From positions 1 to 23,409 of the forward strand of contig DASZPL010000111.1 in assembly GCA_035550315.1 (NCBI GenBank): a stretch of DNA of 23,409 nucleotides. The letters run 5' to 3'. A program made the position numbers and the translations under genes. This stretch comes from DASZPL01 sp035550315 (GTDB taxonomy: Bacteria; Actinomycetota; Actinomycetes; JAFAQI01). Position 1 is the first letter of the stretch; every line of letters starts with the position of its first letter. Of this stretch, positions 13,618-21,623 are shown piece by piece. The notes under the pieces were generated by a model, which was given only the letters and a program-made list of their open reading frames with translations, did no database searches and had not been told where the DNA came from.

Positions 13618-14880
13618 GTGATCGATGTGCGGGCAGTGCGCGAGGCGCCGGAGACCTTCCGCGACAGCCAGCGTGCCCGGGGCGAGGATCCCGGGGCGGT
13701 CGACGCGTTGCTGGCCGCCGACGAGCGGCGTCGCGCGGCCGTGACGCGCGCCGACACGCTGCGCGCGGAGTCGAACGCGGCGAGCAAGGCGATCCAGTCA
13801 GCGGCGGCGCCGGACCGCCCGGCGATGATCGAGCGCGCCAAGCGGCTCAAGGACGACGTCCGGGCGGCGGAGGCGGAGCAGGCCGAGGCCGATGCGGCGC
13901 TGCGGGCGGCAAGCTACGCGCTCGGCAACCTGGTGGACCCCGAGGCACCCGTCGGCGGTGAGGATGACGCCGTCGTCCTCGAGACGGTCGGCGAGGTGCC
14001 GGCGTACGACTTCGAGGTCCGCGACCACGTCGAGGTCGGTACGACGATCGGCGCGCTCGACATGGAGCGGGGCGCCAAGGTCAGCGGCGCGCGGTTCTAC
14101 TTCCTGACCGGCGTCGGCGCGCTGCTGGAGTTCGCGCTGGTCAACCTCGCCATGGCGCAGGCGACCGCGGCCGGCTTCACGCCGGTGATCGCGCCCGCCC
14201 TGGTCCGACCGGAGGCGATGGAAGGGACCGGCTTCCTCGGCGCGCACGCGCCGGAGGTCTACCGGTTGGCCGACGACGACCTCTACCTGGTGGGCACCAG
14301 CGAGGTCGCGCTCGCCGCGATGCACAGCAACGAGATCCTCGAGGCGGCGACGCTGCCGCGGCGCTACGCGGGATTCTCGTCGTGCTTCCGCCGCGAGGCC
14401 GGCTCGTATGGCCAGGACACCAAGGGGATCATCCGGGTGCACTGGTTCGACAAGGTCGAGATGTTCTCGTTCGTGGCGCCCGAGGACGCGCCGGCCGAGC
14501 ACCGGCGGTTGGTGGACTGGGAGCGGGAGTTCCTGACCAAGCTCGAGCTGCCGTTCCGCGTGGTCGACATCGCCACCGGCGACCTCGGCTCGAGCGCCGC
14601 GCGGAAGTTCGACTGCGAAGCCTGGTTCCCGTCGCAGGGCCGCTACCGCGAGCTGACCTCGACCTCCAACTGCGCCAGCTTCCAGGCCCGCCGGCTGGGC
14701 ATCCGCTACCGCACCGACGCCGGGCCGGCACCGCTCGCCACCCTGAACGGGACGCTGTGCGCGATCACCCGGACGATCGCCTGCCTGCTCGAGGTGCACC
14801 AGCAGGCCGACGGGTCGGTGCGCGTGCCCGAGGCGTTGCGGCCCCATCTCGGCGGGCGCGTGTCGCTGCCGCCGGTATGA
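13618..14880 (+). CDS. serS: Seryl-tRNA synthetase
   Basis: This class II synthetase (420 residues) charges tRNA-Ser, and also tRNA-Sec where present. The N-terminal coiled-coil tRNA-binding arm spans about 25-105. The catalytic core shows VGTSEVALAAMHSNEIL, motif 2 as FSSCFRREAGSYGQDTKGI, RVHWFDKVEMF, the serine-binding TSTSNCASFQARR, and motif 3 in NGTLCAITRTIACLLE. GTG at 13618 gives the classic beginning M-I-D-V-R; GTG at 13612 would add two residues and is less likely, because the -10 element places the mRNA start at 13618. The stop overlaps the next start as ATGA. Confidence 0.97.
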   Translation: MIDVRAVREAPETFRDSQRARGEDPGAVDALLAADERRRAAVTRADTLRAESNAASKAIQSAAAPDRPAMIERAKRLKDDVRAAEAEQAEADAALRAASYALGNLVDPEAPVGGEDDAVVLETVGEVPAYDFEVRDHVEVGTTIGALDMERGAKVSGARFYFLTGVGALLEFALVNLAMAQATAAGFTPVIAPALVRPEAMEGTGFLGAHAPEVYRLADDDLYLVGTSEVALAAMHSNEILEAATLPRRYAGFSSCFRREAGSYGQDTKGIIRVHWFDKVEMFSFVAPEDAPAEHRRLVDWEREFLTKLELPFRVVDIATGDLGSSAARKFDCEAWFPSQGRYRELTSTSNCASFQARRLGIRYRTDAGPAPLATLNGTLCAITRTIACLLEVHQQADGSVRVPEALRPHLGGRVSLPPV

Positions 14881-15686
14881 CGGATCCGGCGGCTTACCGC
14901 GTCGTCGCGACCGACCTCGACGGCACCATCGTCCGCAGCGACGGCACGATCTCCGGTCGCACCCGCGACGCGCTGGCCGCCGTGGCCGAGGCGGGCGCGA
15001 CCGTCGTGATCGTCACCGGCCGGCCGCCACGCTGGCTGGACGGCATCGCGGACGCCACCGGCCATCGCGGACTGGCGATCTGCGCGAACGGCGCGTTGGT
15101 CTACGACCTGCACGCCGAATCGGTCATCGCCGCGTCTCCACTCGAGCCGGCGGATGTCCGCGCCATCGTCGCGCTGCTGCAGCAGTCGATCCCCGGCCTG
15201 GCCTTCGCCGTGGAGTCACTCGACGACGGCTTCGCGCACGAGCCGGCGTACCGGCCCCGGTGGAGCACCGGACCGAAAACCCGGGTGGCGCCGCTCGCCG
15301 ACCTGGTCGACGGCCCGGTCGTCAAGCTGCTCGCCCGGCATCCGACGATGTCGCCCGACGAGTTGCTGGCCAGGGCCGCCGACGTCGTCGTCGCCGAGAG
15401 CGCGACGCTGACCCACTCGTCGCGTGACGGCCTGCTCGAGATCAGCGCGGCCGGCATCACCAAGGCAACGGCGCTGGCCGAGCTGGTCGCCGCCCACGAC
15501 CAGACCGCCGCGCGGGTCATCGCATTCGGTGACATGCCGAACGACCTGCCGATGCTCACCTGGGCCGGTCACAGCGTCGCCGTCGCCAACGCTCACCCGG
15601 AGGTGATCGCCGCCGCCGACGAGGTGACGGCGAGCAACGACGACGACGGGGTCGCCGACGTCCTGGAGCGGGTCTTCGGCCGCTAG
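14877..15686 (+). CDS. HAD-superfamily (Cof-type) hydrolase
   Basis: The 269-residue phosphatase belongs to the Cof/IIB branch of the HAD superfamily. Motif I is ATDLDGTI, with nucleophile D13 and acid D15. Motif II is VIVTGRPP. The motif III lysine is probably in SAAGITKATAL, and motif IV is FGDMPNDLPML. The cap domain lies between about 85 and 190. Substrates of this branch are small sugar phosphates or flavin/pyridoxal phosphates; the true one cannot be told. It overlaps serS by ATGA and is surely co-translated. In M. tuberculosis a similar HAD gene lies in the same chromosomal region as serS. Its stop shares the CTAG tetranucleotide with the stop of the convergent PAP2 gene. Confidence 0.92.
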   Translation: MTDPAAYRVVATDLDGTIVRSDGTISGRTRDALAAVAEAGATVVIVTGRPPRWLDGIADATGHRGLAICANGALVYDLHAESVIAASPLEPADVRAIVALLQQSIPGLAFAVESLDDGFAHEPAYRPRWSTGPKTRVAPLADLVDGPVVKLLARHPTMSPDELLARAADVVVAESATLTHSSRDGLLEISAAGITKATALAELVAAHDQTAARVIAFGDMPNDLPMLTWAGHSVAVANAHPEVIAAADEVTASNDDDGVADVLERVFGR

Positions 15687-16297
15687 GCCGGGTCGCGTGC
15701 CGCGATCAGCGGCCGCAGCGGCGTTCGTGCCATCCAGCCGATGATCCGGGCAAAGATCGGTACGACGATGAACAACCCGCCGGCGACCACGACCGCGCCG
15801 AGCACCAGCCCTGCGGCGACGTCGTCGGGGTAGTGGACGCCGACGTACACCCGGCTGAACGCGATGATCAGCGCGATCAGGGTGGACACGACCCCTAGCT
15901 GCCACGACACCAGCAGCAGCGCCATCGCCACCGCGCCGGCGGCGGTCGAGTGGTCGGAAGGGAAGCCGGCGTCGGAGGCGTGATGGATCAACGTCAACGC
16001 GTGCGGCATCGCGACGAACGGACGCTTCTCGTTGACCGCGTCACTGATCGGCTGCGCGATGCCCAGCGCCACCAGTGCGCCGAGCGGCCCCCACACCGCG
16101 ATCGCCACGGTGCGGGGTGAGGTGGCGCGGCGGCCCAGCCACCAGCCGATGACCAGCGCGATCGCGAGCAATACCAGGCCATCGTTGGCGAACCACGTCA
16201 TCACCCCGTGCAGCCACGAGGTGTCGCGCGCGAACTGGTTGACGTCGCGGAACGCATGGCGATCCCAGGAATCGGTCGCCGTTACCACCATGGCCAT
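15683..16297 (-). CDS. PAP2-family membrane phosphatase
   Basis: The 204-residue integral membrane protein carries the three acid-phosphatase motifs: EKRPF (a compact form of the first motif), GFPSDHSTAAG with the catalytic His, and SRVYVGVHYPDDVAAG with the second His and the Asp. About five or six membrane segments are visible. Family members remove phosphate from undecaprenyl diphosphate or phosphatidic acid; undecaprenyl pyrophosphate recycling is the common assignment for this motif set, but is not proven here. ATG at 16297 is used; a second ATG two codons on is possible. TAGAGT lies ten bases upstream on the minus strand as a potential -10 element. The stop overlaps that of the HAD gene. 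Confidence 0.9.
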   Translation of the reverse strand: MAMVVTATDSWDRHAFRDVNQFARDTSWLHGVMTWFANDGLVLLAIALVIGWWLGRRATSPRTVAIAVWGPLGALVALGIAQPISDAVNEKRPFVAMPHALTLIHHASDAGFPSDHSTAAGAVAMALLLVSWQLGVVSTLIALIIAFSRVYVGVHYPDDVAAGLVLGAVVVAGGLFIVVPIFARIIGWMARTPLRPLIAARDPA

Positions 16298-16317
16298 GAG
16301 CGGTGCGACTCTACTGC

Positions 16318-16860
16318 CTACAGGTAGGGACCGGCTCCCTGCCGGCGTTCGCCGTACGGCGGTTGTTGCTGCGAACCCGGCGGCAGCGCCCGGCCGCGCA
16401 TCTCCTCCAGCTGCGCCCGCGCCGCCATCTGCTGGGCGAACAACGCTGCCTGGATGCCGTGGAACAACCCTTCCAGCCAGCCGACCAGCTGCGCCTGTGC
16501 GATGCGGAGCTCCGCGTCCGACGGCACCGCGTCGGCGCCGAACGGCAGGCTCAGCCGGTTCAGCTCGTCACGCAGCTCCGGGGCCAGGCCGCTGGCCAGC
16601 TCGTTGATCGAGCTGGCGTGGATCTCGCGCAGCCGCACCCGGCTGGCCTCGTCGAGCGGCGCGGCCCGCACCTCTTCGAGCAGCTGCTTGATCATCGAGC
16701 CGATCCGCATCACCTTGGCCGGCTGCTCGATCATGTCGTTGAGGCCGCCGTCCTCCGCGGGGCTCTCGGCGGACTGGTCGCGATCCTCGTCGACGGTCGA
16801 ACCGTCCGGCCCGACGCTGACCACGCGGAACGCCTGCGGGTGCTGTGTTCCCTCGCTCAT
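16318..16860 (-). CDS. bpa: Bacterial proteasome activator Bpa/PafE
   Basis: The 180-residue protein matches the Bpa family (formerly DUF2587, PF10759), an ATP-independent ring that docks on the 20S proteasome and opens its gate for unfolded proteins. The helical core is visible as EQPAKVMRIGSMIKQLLEEV, DEASRVRLREIHASSINEL and LNRLSLPF, with QAQLVGWLEGLFHGIQAALF. The C-terminus is GPYL; the mycobacterial protein ends in GQYL, and the penultimate Tyr is the gate-opening contact. The N-terminus (to about 40) is acidic and disordered-looking. ATG 16860 is chosen because the frame upstream is a shadow of the GNAT gene; GACGAT lies six bases before it. The activator implies a 20S proteasome elsewhere in the genome. 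Confidence 0.93.
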   Translation of the reverse strand: MSEGTQHPQAFRVVSVGPDGSTVDEDRDQSAESPAEDGGLNDMIEQPAKVMRIGSMIKQLLEEVRAAPLDEASRVRLREIHASSINELASGLAPELRDELNRLSLPFGADAVPSDAELRIAQAQLVGWLEGLFHGIQAALFAQQMAARAQLEEMRGRALPPGSQQQPPYGERRQGAGPYL

Positions 16861-16903
16861 CACCCCATCGTCCCCGGTGATGCGGTCGGCATGCCAGCCG
16901 GGT

Positions 16904-16936
16904 ACGCCGGAAACCGCTGGCGCCGAGTTCCGGCGT
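16904..16936. promoter_or_regulatory. Nine-bp inverted repeat between bpa and the GNAT gene
   Basis: ACGCCGGAA (16904-16912) and TTCCGGCGT (16928-16936) are perfect inverted copies 15 bases apart, in the 93-bp divergent region. The spacing, about 24 bases centre to centre, suits a dimeric repressor on one DNA face. It could also be an RNA hairpin, but both flanking genes start beyond it. Confidence 0.45.
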
Positions 16937-16940
16937 CGGT

Positions 16941-16946
16941 CAGGCT
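16941..16946 (+). promoter_or_regulatory. Candidate -10 element for the GNAT gene (CAGGCT)
   Basis: CAGGCT lies seven bases before the ATG at 16954 and directly after the inverted repeat, with no ribosome site between. This suggests a leaderless transcript and a repressor site overlapping the -35 region. Confidence 0.33.
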
Positions 16947-16953
16947 TGCCGCC

Positions 16954-17868
16954 ATGTCCGCGTCGCCGCCGGTCCGCCTGCTGCGGCCGGTCGGACCGGC
17001 CGACCTCGATGCCGTCCACGCCTTGGTCGAAGCCAGCGACATTGCCGACAGCGGCGAGCCGGACCTCACCCGGGCCGATGTCGCAGCGGTCCTCGGCAGC
17101 CCGGCCGCCGAAGCCTGGGCCGTCTCCGGCGCCGACGGCACGCTGTCCGCGTGCGGCTGGGTCGAGTCCCGCTCCGGCCGTCCGGCCGTGGAGGGCGAGT
17201 TCTTCGTGGCACCGGAGGCCGACCTCGCGGTGGTCGAGCCGGTGCTGGAGCGGATGCTGCTGGCCGCCGCGCTGGACGACGACCACCGGCCGCTCCGGCT
17301 GTACGTCAACAGCGCCCGCCCGGACAAGTGCGGATTACTGGAGGCGCGCGGCGCGACCGTCGTACGCCACTTCTTCCGGATGGCCTGCGGGCTCGGTCGC
17401 ACTGGGCGGGACGTGAGCCTGCCGGCCGGCACCGAGATTCGGACGATCCGAGACGAGGGCGCCGACCTCAGGGCGATGCACGACGTGATGACCGAGGCGT
17501 TCGCTGACCACTGGGGCAGCTCCCCGGCGCCGTACGACGAATGGCTGCAGCGCAACCGGGGTCGAGTCGACTTCGACGCGTCGCTGTGGTGGCTGGTGTC
17601 CGACGGCGGCAAGCCAGTGGCTGGGCTGATCGCCACGGTCAGCGATCGGGAGGGCTACGTCAACTCGCTCGGCGTCCGGCGGGCGCATCGCGGCCGCGGC
17701 TTGGCCCGCGGATTACTGATTCATGCCTTCCGGGAGTTCGCCGCTCGCGGGCTGCCGCAGGCGGCGCTGAGCGTCGACGCCGCCAACCCGACCGGGGCCG
17801 TCCGGCTCTACGAGTCGGTCGGCATGACCCCGGCCGCTTCCTGGGCGCTCTACGAGCTGCCGCGCTGA
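16954..17868 (+). CDS. Double-GNAT N-acetyltransferase
   Basis: The 304-residue protein has two GNAT folds. The N-terminal half (about 5-145) is degenerate: it has the RPVGPADLDAVHALVEASD opening but no clear acetyl-CoA loop. The C-terminal half (about 150-304) has the full motif: VNSLGVRRAHRGRGLARGLL, with the R-x-x-G-x-G/A loop as RGRGLA, then ALSVDAANPTGAVRLYESVGM. The arrangement is like mycothiol synthase MshD, but many actinobacterial acetyltransferases share it, so MshD is not claimed. The substrate is unknown. The frame continues upstream, but ATG 16954 is chosen because it begins the domain and follows a -10-like element. It converges with the acyl-CoA dehydrogenase gene with four bases between the stops; these lie in a GCTGA/TCAGC hairpin. 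Confidence 0.85.
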   Translation: MSASPPVRLLRPVGPADLDAVHALVEASDIADSGEPDLTRADVAAVLGSPAAEAWAVSGADGTLSACGWVESRSGRPAVEGEFFVAPEADLAVVEPVLERMLLAAALDDDHRPLRLYVNSARPDKCGLLEARGATVVRHFFRMACGLGRTGRDVSLPAGTEIRTIRDEGADLRAMHDVMTEAFADHWGSSPAPYDEWLQRNRGRVDFDASLWWLVSDGGKPVAGLIATVSDREGYVNSLGVRRAHRGRGLARGLLIHAFREFAARGLPQAALSVDAANPTGAVRLYESVGMTPAASWALYELPR

Positions 17869-17872
17869 GCGA

Positions 17873-19747
17873 TCAGCTGTCGGGCGTGCCGATCAACGGC
17901 CCGTCGCCGGCCGGGTCCAGGATGTCGTGCTCGAAGTCCAGGTAGCGACCGTCCAGCACCTTCATCGCGGCGGCGTAGTTCTCGTTGTCGTCGTTGAACC
18001 ACAGGTCGTGGAACAGCCGGTCGACCCGGCGGCGAGCCTGCATGCAGAACAGGTCGGCGAGCTCGGCGTACTCGGCCCGGTTGCCCGGATCTTCGCGTTG
18101 CAGGGTTTGCGCGTAGACGCAGGCGCAGGCCATGGCGTAGAGCTCCGCACCGATGTCGACGATCCGGCCGAGGAAGGTCTGCTTCTTCTCGAGCCGCGCC
18201 TGCCATCGGCCCATCCCGTAGAAGATCGAGCGGGCGAGCTTGCGGCTGTTGCGCTCGACGAAGCGCAGGTGTTCGGCGAGCGGGCCGAACTCGGCATAGG
18301 CGTTCGGTGTCGTGCCCTTGCCGGCGGCGAGGGTCGGCAGCCATTTCGCGTAGAACCCGCCGGCTTTGACCGCGGTGCGCGCCTTGTCTGCCAACGCGAC
18401 GTCGGGCTCGATGATGTCGCCGGCGACCTGCAGGTGATGGTCGACCGCCTCCCGCGCGATCAGCAGATGCATGATCTCGCTGGAACCTTCGAAGATCCGG
18501 TTGATCCGCATGTCGCGCAGCATCTGCTCGGCCGGCACCGGCTTCTCGCCGCGGGCCCGCAGCGACGCCGCGGTTTCGTAGCCGCGGCCGCCGCGAACCT
18601 GCACCATGTCGTCGATCGCCTGCCAGGCCATCTCCGACCCGTAGAGCTTGGCCAGCGCTGCTTCGATCCGGACGTCGTTGCGCTTCTCGTCGGCCAGCCG
18701 GCTGGAGACGTCGAGCATGGCTTCCAAGCCGAACGAGGTGCCGGCGATCGAGGCGATGCGTTGCGCGGAGGCGTCGTGCCGGCCGACCGGCATGCCCCAC
18801 TGCACGCGTTCGGTGCCCCACTCGCGCACGATCTTCAGTGCGTACTTCGTCATGGCGGCGCAGATCGCCGGCAGCGAGAGCCGGCCGGTGTTGAGCGTGG
18901 TGAGCGCGATCTTCAGCCCGGCGCCTTCCCGGCCGATCACGTTCTCCGCCGGCACCTTCACGTCTTCGAAGACGGTGACGGAGTTCTCGATGCCGCGCAG
19001 CCCCATGAACTCGTTGCGCCGTTGCACGGTGATGCCCGGGGTGTCCGACGGCACGATGAACGCGGTGATGCCGCCGTGGTGGTCCTCCGACTTCGGCACC
19101 ACCGCCATGACGACGACGATGTCGGCAAAGGCGCCGTTCGTCGCCCACAACTTGGTGCCGTTGATCAGGTAGTGGCCGTCGTCGGTTGGTGTCGCGCTGC
19201 TCGACAGCCGCGCGGGGTCGGAGCCGACGTCGGGCTCGGTGAGCAGGAACGCGCTGATGTGCGTGCGCGCGACCTTCGGCAGCCATTCCCGCTTCTGCTC
19301 CTCGGTGCCGAAGAGCATCAGCGGCTGCGGCAGCCCGATCGACTGGTGGGCCGACAGCAGCGCCGACAGCGCGCTGTGCCAGACGCCCGCGAGCGCGAGC
19401 GCCTTGTTGTAGTAGACCTGGCTCAACCCGAGCCCGCCGTACTCCCGCGGAATCTTCATGCCGAGCGCGCCAAGCTCCTTCAGGCCGTCGACCACCTCGT
19501 CCGGGATCTTCGAGTCGCGCTCGATCACGAGCGGGTCGACCTTGTTCTCCAGGAACGTGCGCAACTCGGCCAGGAATGCCTCGCCCCGCTCGACGGCTTG
19601 CGGGTCGAGCTTCGGCTGCGGATGGATCAGGTCGAGCTGGAAGTTGCCGAGGAACAACTCCTTGCCGAAGCTCGGCAGCGTCCATTCGGTCTCGCGCGCC
19701 GACTCGGCGACCTGGCGGGCTTGTTGCTCGCTGACCTGCGTGCTCAC
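17873..19747 (-). CDS. Long acyl-CoA dehydrogenase (FadE-type)
   Basis: The flavoenzyme performs the first step of beta-oxidation, trans-2,3-dehydrogenation of an acyl-CoA. At 624 residues it is longer than the usual 380-400 and has a C-terminal helical extension of about 150 residues, like VLCAD/ACAD9 and mycobacterial FadE5. Landmarks are KIPREYGGLGLS, FAD-contacting FLLTEPDVGSDPARL, NGTKLWATNGAFADIVVV, the RGGRGYE segment, and RINRIFEGSSEIMHLLIA with the catalytic Glu in the FEGSSE position. GTG at 19747 is preferred over ATG at 19777: AGGGAG lies five bases before it, and the upstream ATG overlaps the likely promoter. It is monocistronic here; no electron-transfer flavoprotein or hydratase gene is adjacent. 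Chain-length preference is not readable. Confidence 0.92.
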   Translation of the reverse strand: MSTQVSEQQARQVAESARETEWTLPSFGKELFLGNFQLDLIHPQPKLDPQAVERGEAFLAELRTFLENKVDPLVIERDSKIPDEVVDGLKELGALGMKIPREYGGLGLSQVYYNKALALAGVWHSALSALLSAHQSIGLPQPLMLFGTEEQKREWLPKVARTHISAFLLTEPDVGSDPARLSSSATPTDDGHYLINGTKLWATNGAFADIVVVMAVVPKSEDHHGGITAFIVPSDTPGITVQRRNEFMGLRGIENSVTVFEDVKVPAENVIGREGAGLKIALTTLNTGRLSLPAICAAMTKYALKIVREWGTERVQWGMPVGRHDASAQRIASIAGTSFGLEAMLDVSSRLADEKRNDVRIEAALAKLYGSEMAWQAIDDMVQVRGGRGYETAASLRARGEKPVPAEQMLRDMRINRIFEGSSEIMHLLIAREAVDHHLQVAGDIIEPDVALADKARTAVKAGGFYAKWLPTLAAGKGTTPNAYAEFGPLAEHLRFVERNSRKLARSIFYGMGRWQARLEKKQTFLGRIVDIGAELYAMACACVYAQTLQREDPGNRAEYAELADLFCMQARRRVDRLFHDLWFNDDNENYAAAMKVLDGRYLDFEHDILDPAGDGPLIGTPDS

Positions 19748-19762
19748 GACAACTCCCTGCGT

Positions 19763-19786
19763 CGGGTACGCACACATTGTTACCCG
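19763..19786 (-). promoter_or_regulatory. Promoter/operator region of the acyl-CoA dehydrogenase gene
   Basis: On the minus strand TAACAA, next to the ATG at 19777, resembles a -10 element. It is embedded in an inverted repeat, CGGGTA (19763-19768) and TACCCG (19781-19786), with a 12-base spacer. TetR-type repressors often control fatty-acid genes through such sites, but this one matches no consensus I can name. Confidence 0.35.
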
Positions 19787-19809
19787 TCAGTAGGGCAGGG
19801 AATCGCCGG

Positions 19810-21105
19810 TTACCGCTTGAAGCTGGTCGAGTGCCAGTACCTTCCGGCGTCGGCGCTGGTGCGGAAGACGGGTTGCAGCACGTCCTCGCTGGTGAGCGCC
19901 ACGACATGGCGGCGGCTGATGAAGCCCGCGAAGCCGATCGACGGCCCGACGGGCGCCCAGTGCCGGCCGCCGTCCGTCGTCATCCATCCGCCGCCGCCGT
20001 GCGGGTCACCCACGATCAGGTGGTCGGCATCGCCGGCCGCGACCCCGGCGATGTAGCCGGCAACTCCGGGCGGATGCGGGAGCGCCGTCCAGTGCCGGCC
20101 GCTGTCGGTCGACTCGTAGGCACTCTTTTCCTGGCTGCCGGCCGCGGGCTGACCGCCGCAGATCGCGACGAGGCCGTTGCCGTGCCACGCGCCGATCGCG
20201 TTGTCCCAGTCGCCGGTCCTGGGACTGCCGCCGCAGGGGTTCTCACCGCGGTGCCACGCGACGCCGTCCGGCGAGGTCCAGAAGTCATGCTCACCGACAA
20301 GCAGGCTCACCGCGGTGCCGGCGAGGGCGAGTGACGCCGACTGCCCGGTCATCGCCGGCACGTCCTCGACCGGCTGCAGCAGCGGGTAGCCAACCGTCGC
20401 GGCGTACAGCCTGACGGTGTCGCAGATCACCCTGCCGTTGCGGCAGTCGTCGACGAGGGCCCAGAGCTTGCCGCGCTTGGTCTCGAGGTCGCGGATGTGG
20501 CCGGGGGTGGGGAACGCGATCCAGCGAAGCCCGCCATCGTGGGTGACGTAGAGCGTGCTGCCGAAGACGAACCCGTCGTAGGAGTTGGCGAAACGGATCC
20601 CCGATTCCCCATCGCTGCGCGGATCGGTGGCAATGGCCGGCGGTGCCGGCAACGGGGACCAACTAGCGCCACCGTCGGTGGTGTGGGCTACGACGCCCGG
20701 CTCGCCGTTGTCGTGCGATCCCCACAACCAGCCCTCGGTCTGCGACACGAAGCTGACCGAGCGGGGGCGGTAGCCGCGCAGCGTGCTCTGCGGTGGCGCG
20801 ACCGGGTTGGCGGTGGCGGTGTCGCTCGGCGTGACCGCCGGCGCGGGGTGTCGGTTGGTTGCCGACTTGACCGGGCTGGCCACGCTGAGCGTCTGGTTGC
20901 CGCCGGTGTCGGACCGGACCGCGAGGACAGCAGGCACTGCGCCACCGGCAACCAGGGCGGCGGCGGTGGTCACGACCGCAAGCTTCGCCGCCTTCCGCCG
21001 TCGTGCCCGCCGCCGGATTGCCACCCAGGCACCGGGCGGCGCGTCAAGCCGCTCGCTCGAGGGGCCCAGCAGCCCGTCGAGGCGGTCGTCCGGCTCCTGC
21101 GTCAT
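19810..21105 (-). CDS. Membrane-anchored Asp-box (BNR) propeller protein coupled to the sigma factor
   Basis: The 431-residue protein has a short basic cytoplasmic part (1-40, ending RRRARRRK), one membrane segment (about 41-63), a Thr/Pro-rich linker (65-110) and an extracytoplasmic domain. The latter has six Asp-box motifs: TTDGGASW (142), THDGGLRW (188), TSPDGVAW (277), STDSGRHW (332), TTDGGRHW (376) and a variant SADAGRYW (near 417). Six such boxes predict a beta-propeller like sialidases and Ycf48/HCF136, but no sialidase catalytic set is evident. Its ATG overlaps the sigma stop as ATGA, so the two are made together. By position it is the candidate regulator of the sigma factor, yet it lacks a zinc anti-sigma motif (HxxxCxxC), and the cytoplasmic part is very short. 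Ligand unknown. Confidence 0.85.
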   Translation of the reverse strand: MTQEPDDRLDGLLGPSSERLDAPPGAWVAIRRRARRRKAAKLAVVTTAAALVAGGAVPAVLAVRSDTGGNQTLSVASPVKSATNRHPAPAVTPSDTATANPVAPPQSTLRGYRPRSVSFVSQTEGWLWGSHDNGEPGVVAHTTDGGASWSPLPAPPAIATDPRSDGESGIRFANSYDGFVFGSTLYVTHDGGLRWIAFPTPGHIRDLETKRGKLWALVDDCRNGRVICDTVRLYAATVGYPLLQPVEDVPAMTGQSASLALAGTAVSLLVGEHDFWTSPDGVAWHRGENPCGGSPRTGDWDNAIGAWHGNGLVAICGGQPAAGSQEKSAYESTDSGRHWTALPHPPGVAGYIAGVAAGDADHLIVGDPHGGGGWMTTDGGRHWAPVGPSIGFAGFISRRHVVALTSEDVLQPVFRTSADAGRYWHSTSFKR

Positions 21106-21605
21106 CGTGGCTCCAGCAGCGCATGCAGCTTGGCGCGGGCGTCGTAGAGGTCGCGCTTCACCGTGCCGGGTGCGACTCCGAGCGAAGCGGCGACCGCCGC
21201 GACCGGCAGGTCGGCGAAGTAGTGCAGCACGACCACCTGCTGCAAGCGTCGAGGCAACGACTCGATCAGCAGCCGCAGCTCGGTTGCGGGAGCGGGCTGC
21301 TCCGACGTACCGATGGGCAGCCGCCGCAGTGCAGCGCGCTCCCGCTCGCCGCGGCGCCACCGGTCGCGGATCAGGTTCAGCGCGGTGGTGTAGAGGTAGG
21401 CACGCGGATCGGCGACCGCGGTCCAGCGACCAAGCAGCCGGACGAATGCCTCTGCCGCGATGTCGTGGGCAACCTCGTCGTCGCCCACCATGCGCCGGCA
21501 CCACCCGGCCAGCGCGGCGTAGTGAACCCGGAACAGCGCCTCGGCCGCGCCGGTCCGCTCGGCGACCACGCCGCAAGCGTCCCAGCCAGTCGGCGAGACG
21601 GCCAC
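21102..21605 (-). CDS. ECF (SigE-family-like) RNA polymerase sigma factor
   Basis: The protein (167 residues from GTG 21605) has region 2 (ALFRVHYAALAGWCRRMVG, then DEVAHDIAAEAFVRLLGRW and RAYLYTTALNLIRDRWRR) and region 4 (SLPRRLQQVVVLHYFADLPV, then LGVAPGTVKRDLYDARAKL as the helix-turn-helix). Regions 1 and 3 are absent, as in ECF sigma factors. Three GTG starts compete: 21611, 21605 and 21569. The AGGGG at about 21611-21616 (minus strand) is five bases before 21605 and abuts 21611, so 21605 is favoured. The stop overlaps the start of the propeller gene by ATGA. No classical anti-sigma gene is adjacent. Its own promoter may lie between 21612 and 21645, where an inverted repeat is found. Confidence 0.9.
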   Translation of the reverse strand: MAVSPTGWDACGVVAERTGAAEALFRVHYAALAGWCRRMVGDDEVAHDIAAEAFVRLLGRWTAVADPRAYLYTTALNLIRDRWRRGERERAALRRLPIGTSEQPAPATELRLLIESLPRRLQQVVVLHYFADLPVAAVAASLGVAPGTVKRDLYDARAKLHALLEPR

Positions 21606-21623
21606 GTCCACACCCCTGAGACG

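Noticed and set aside
16954..17868. Mycothiol synthase (mshD)
   Set aside because: The double-GNAT layout fits, but it is shared by many actinobacterial acetyltransferases and no MshD-specific residue could be verified from sequence alone.
19748..19777. ATG at 19777 as the acyl-CoA dehydrogenase start
   Set aside because: It overlaps the likely -10 element and has no ribosome site, whereas GTG at 19747 has AGGGAG at proper spacing.
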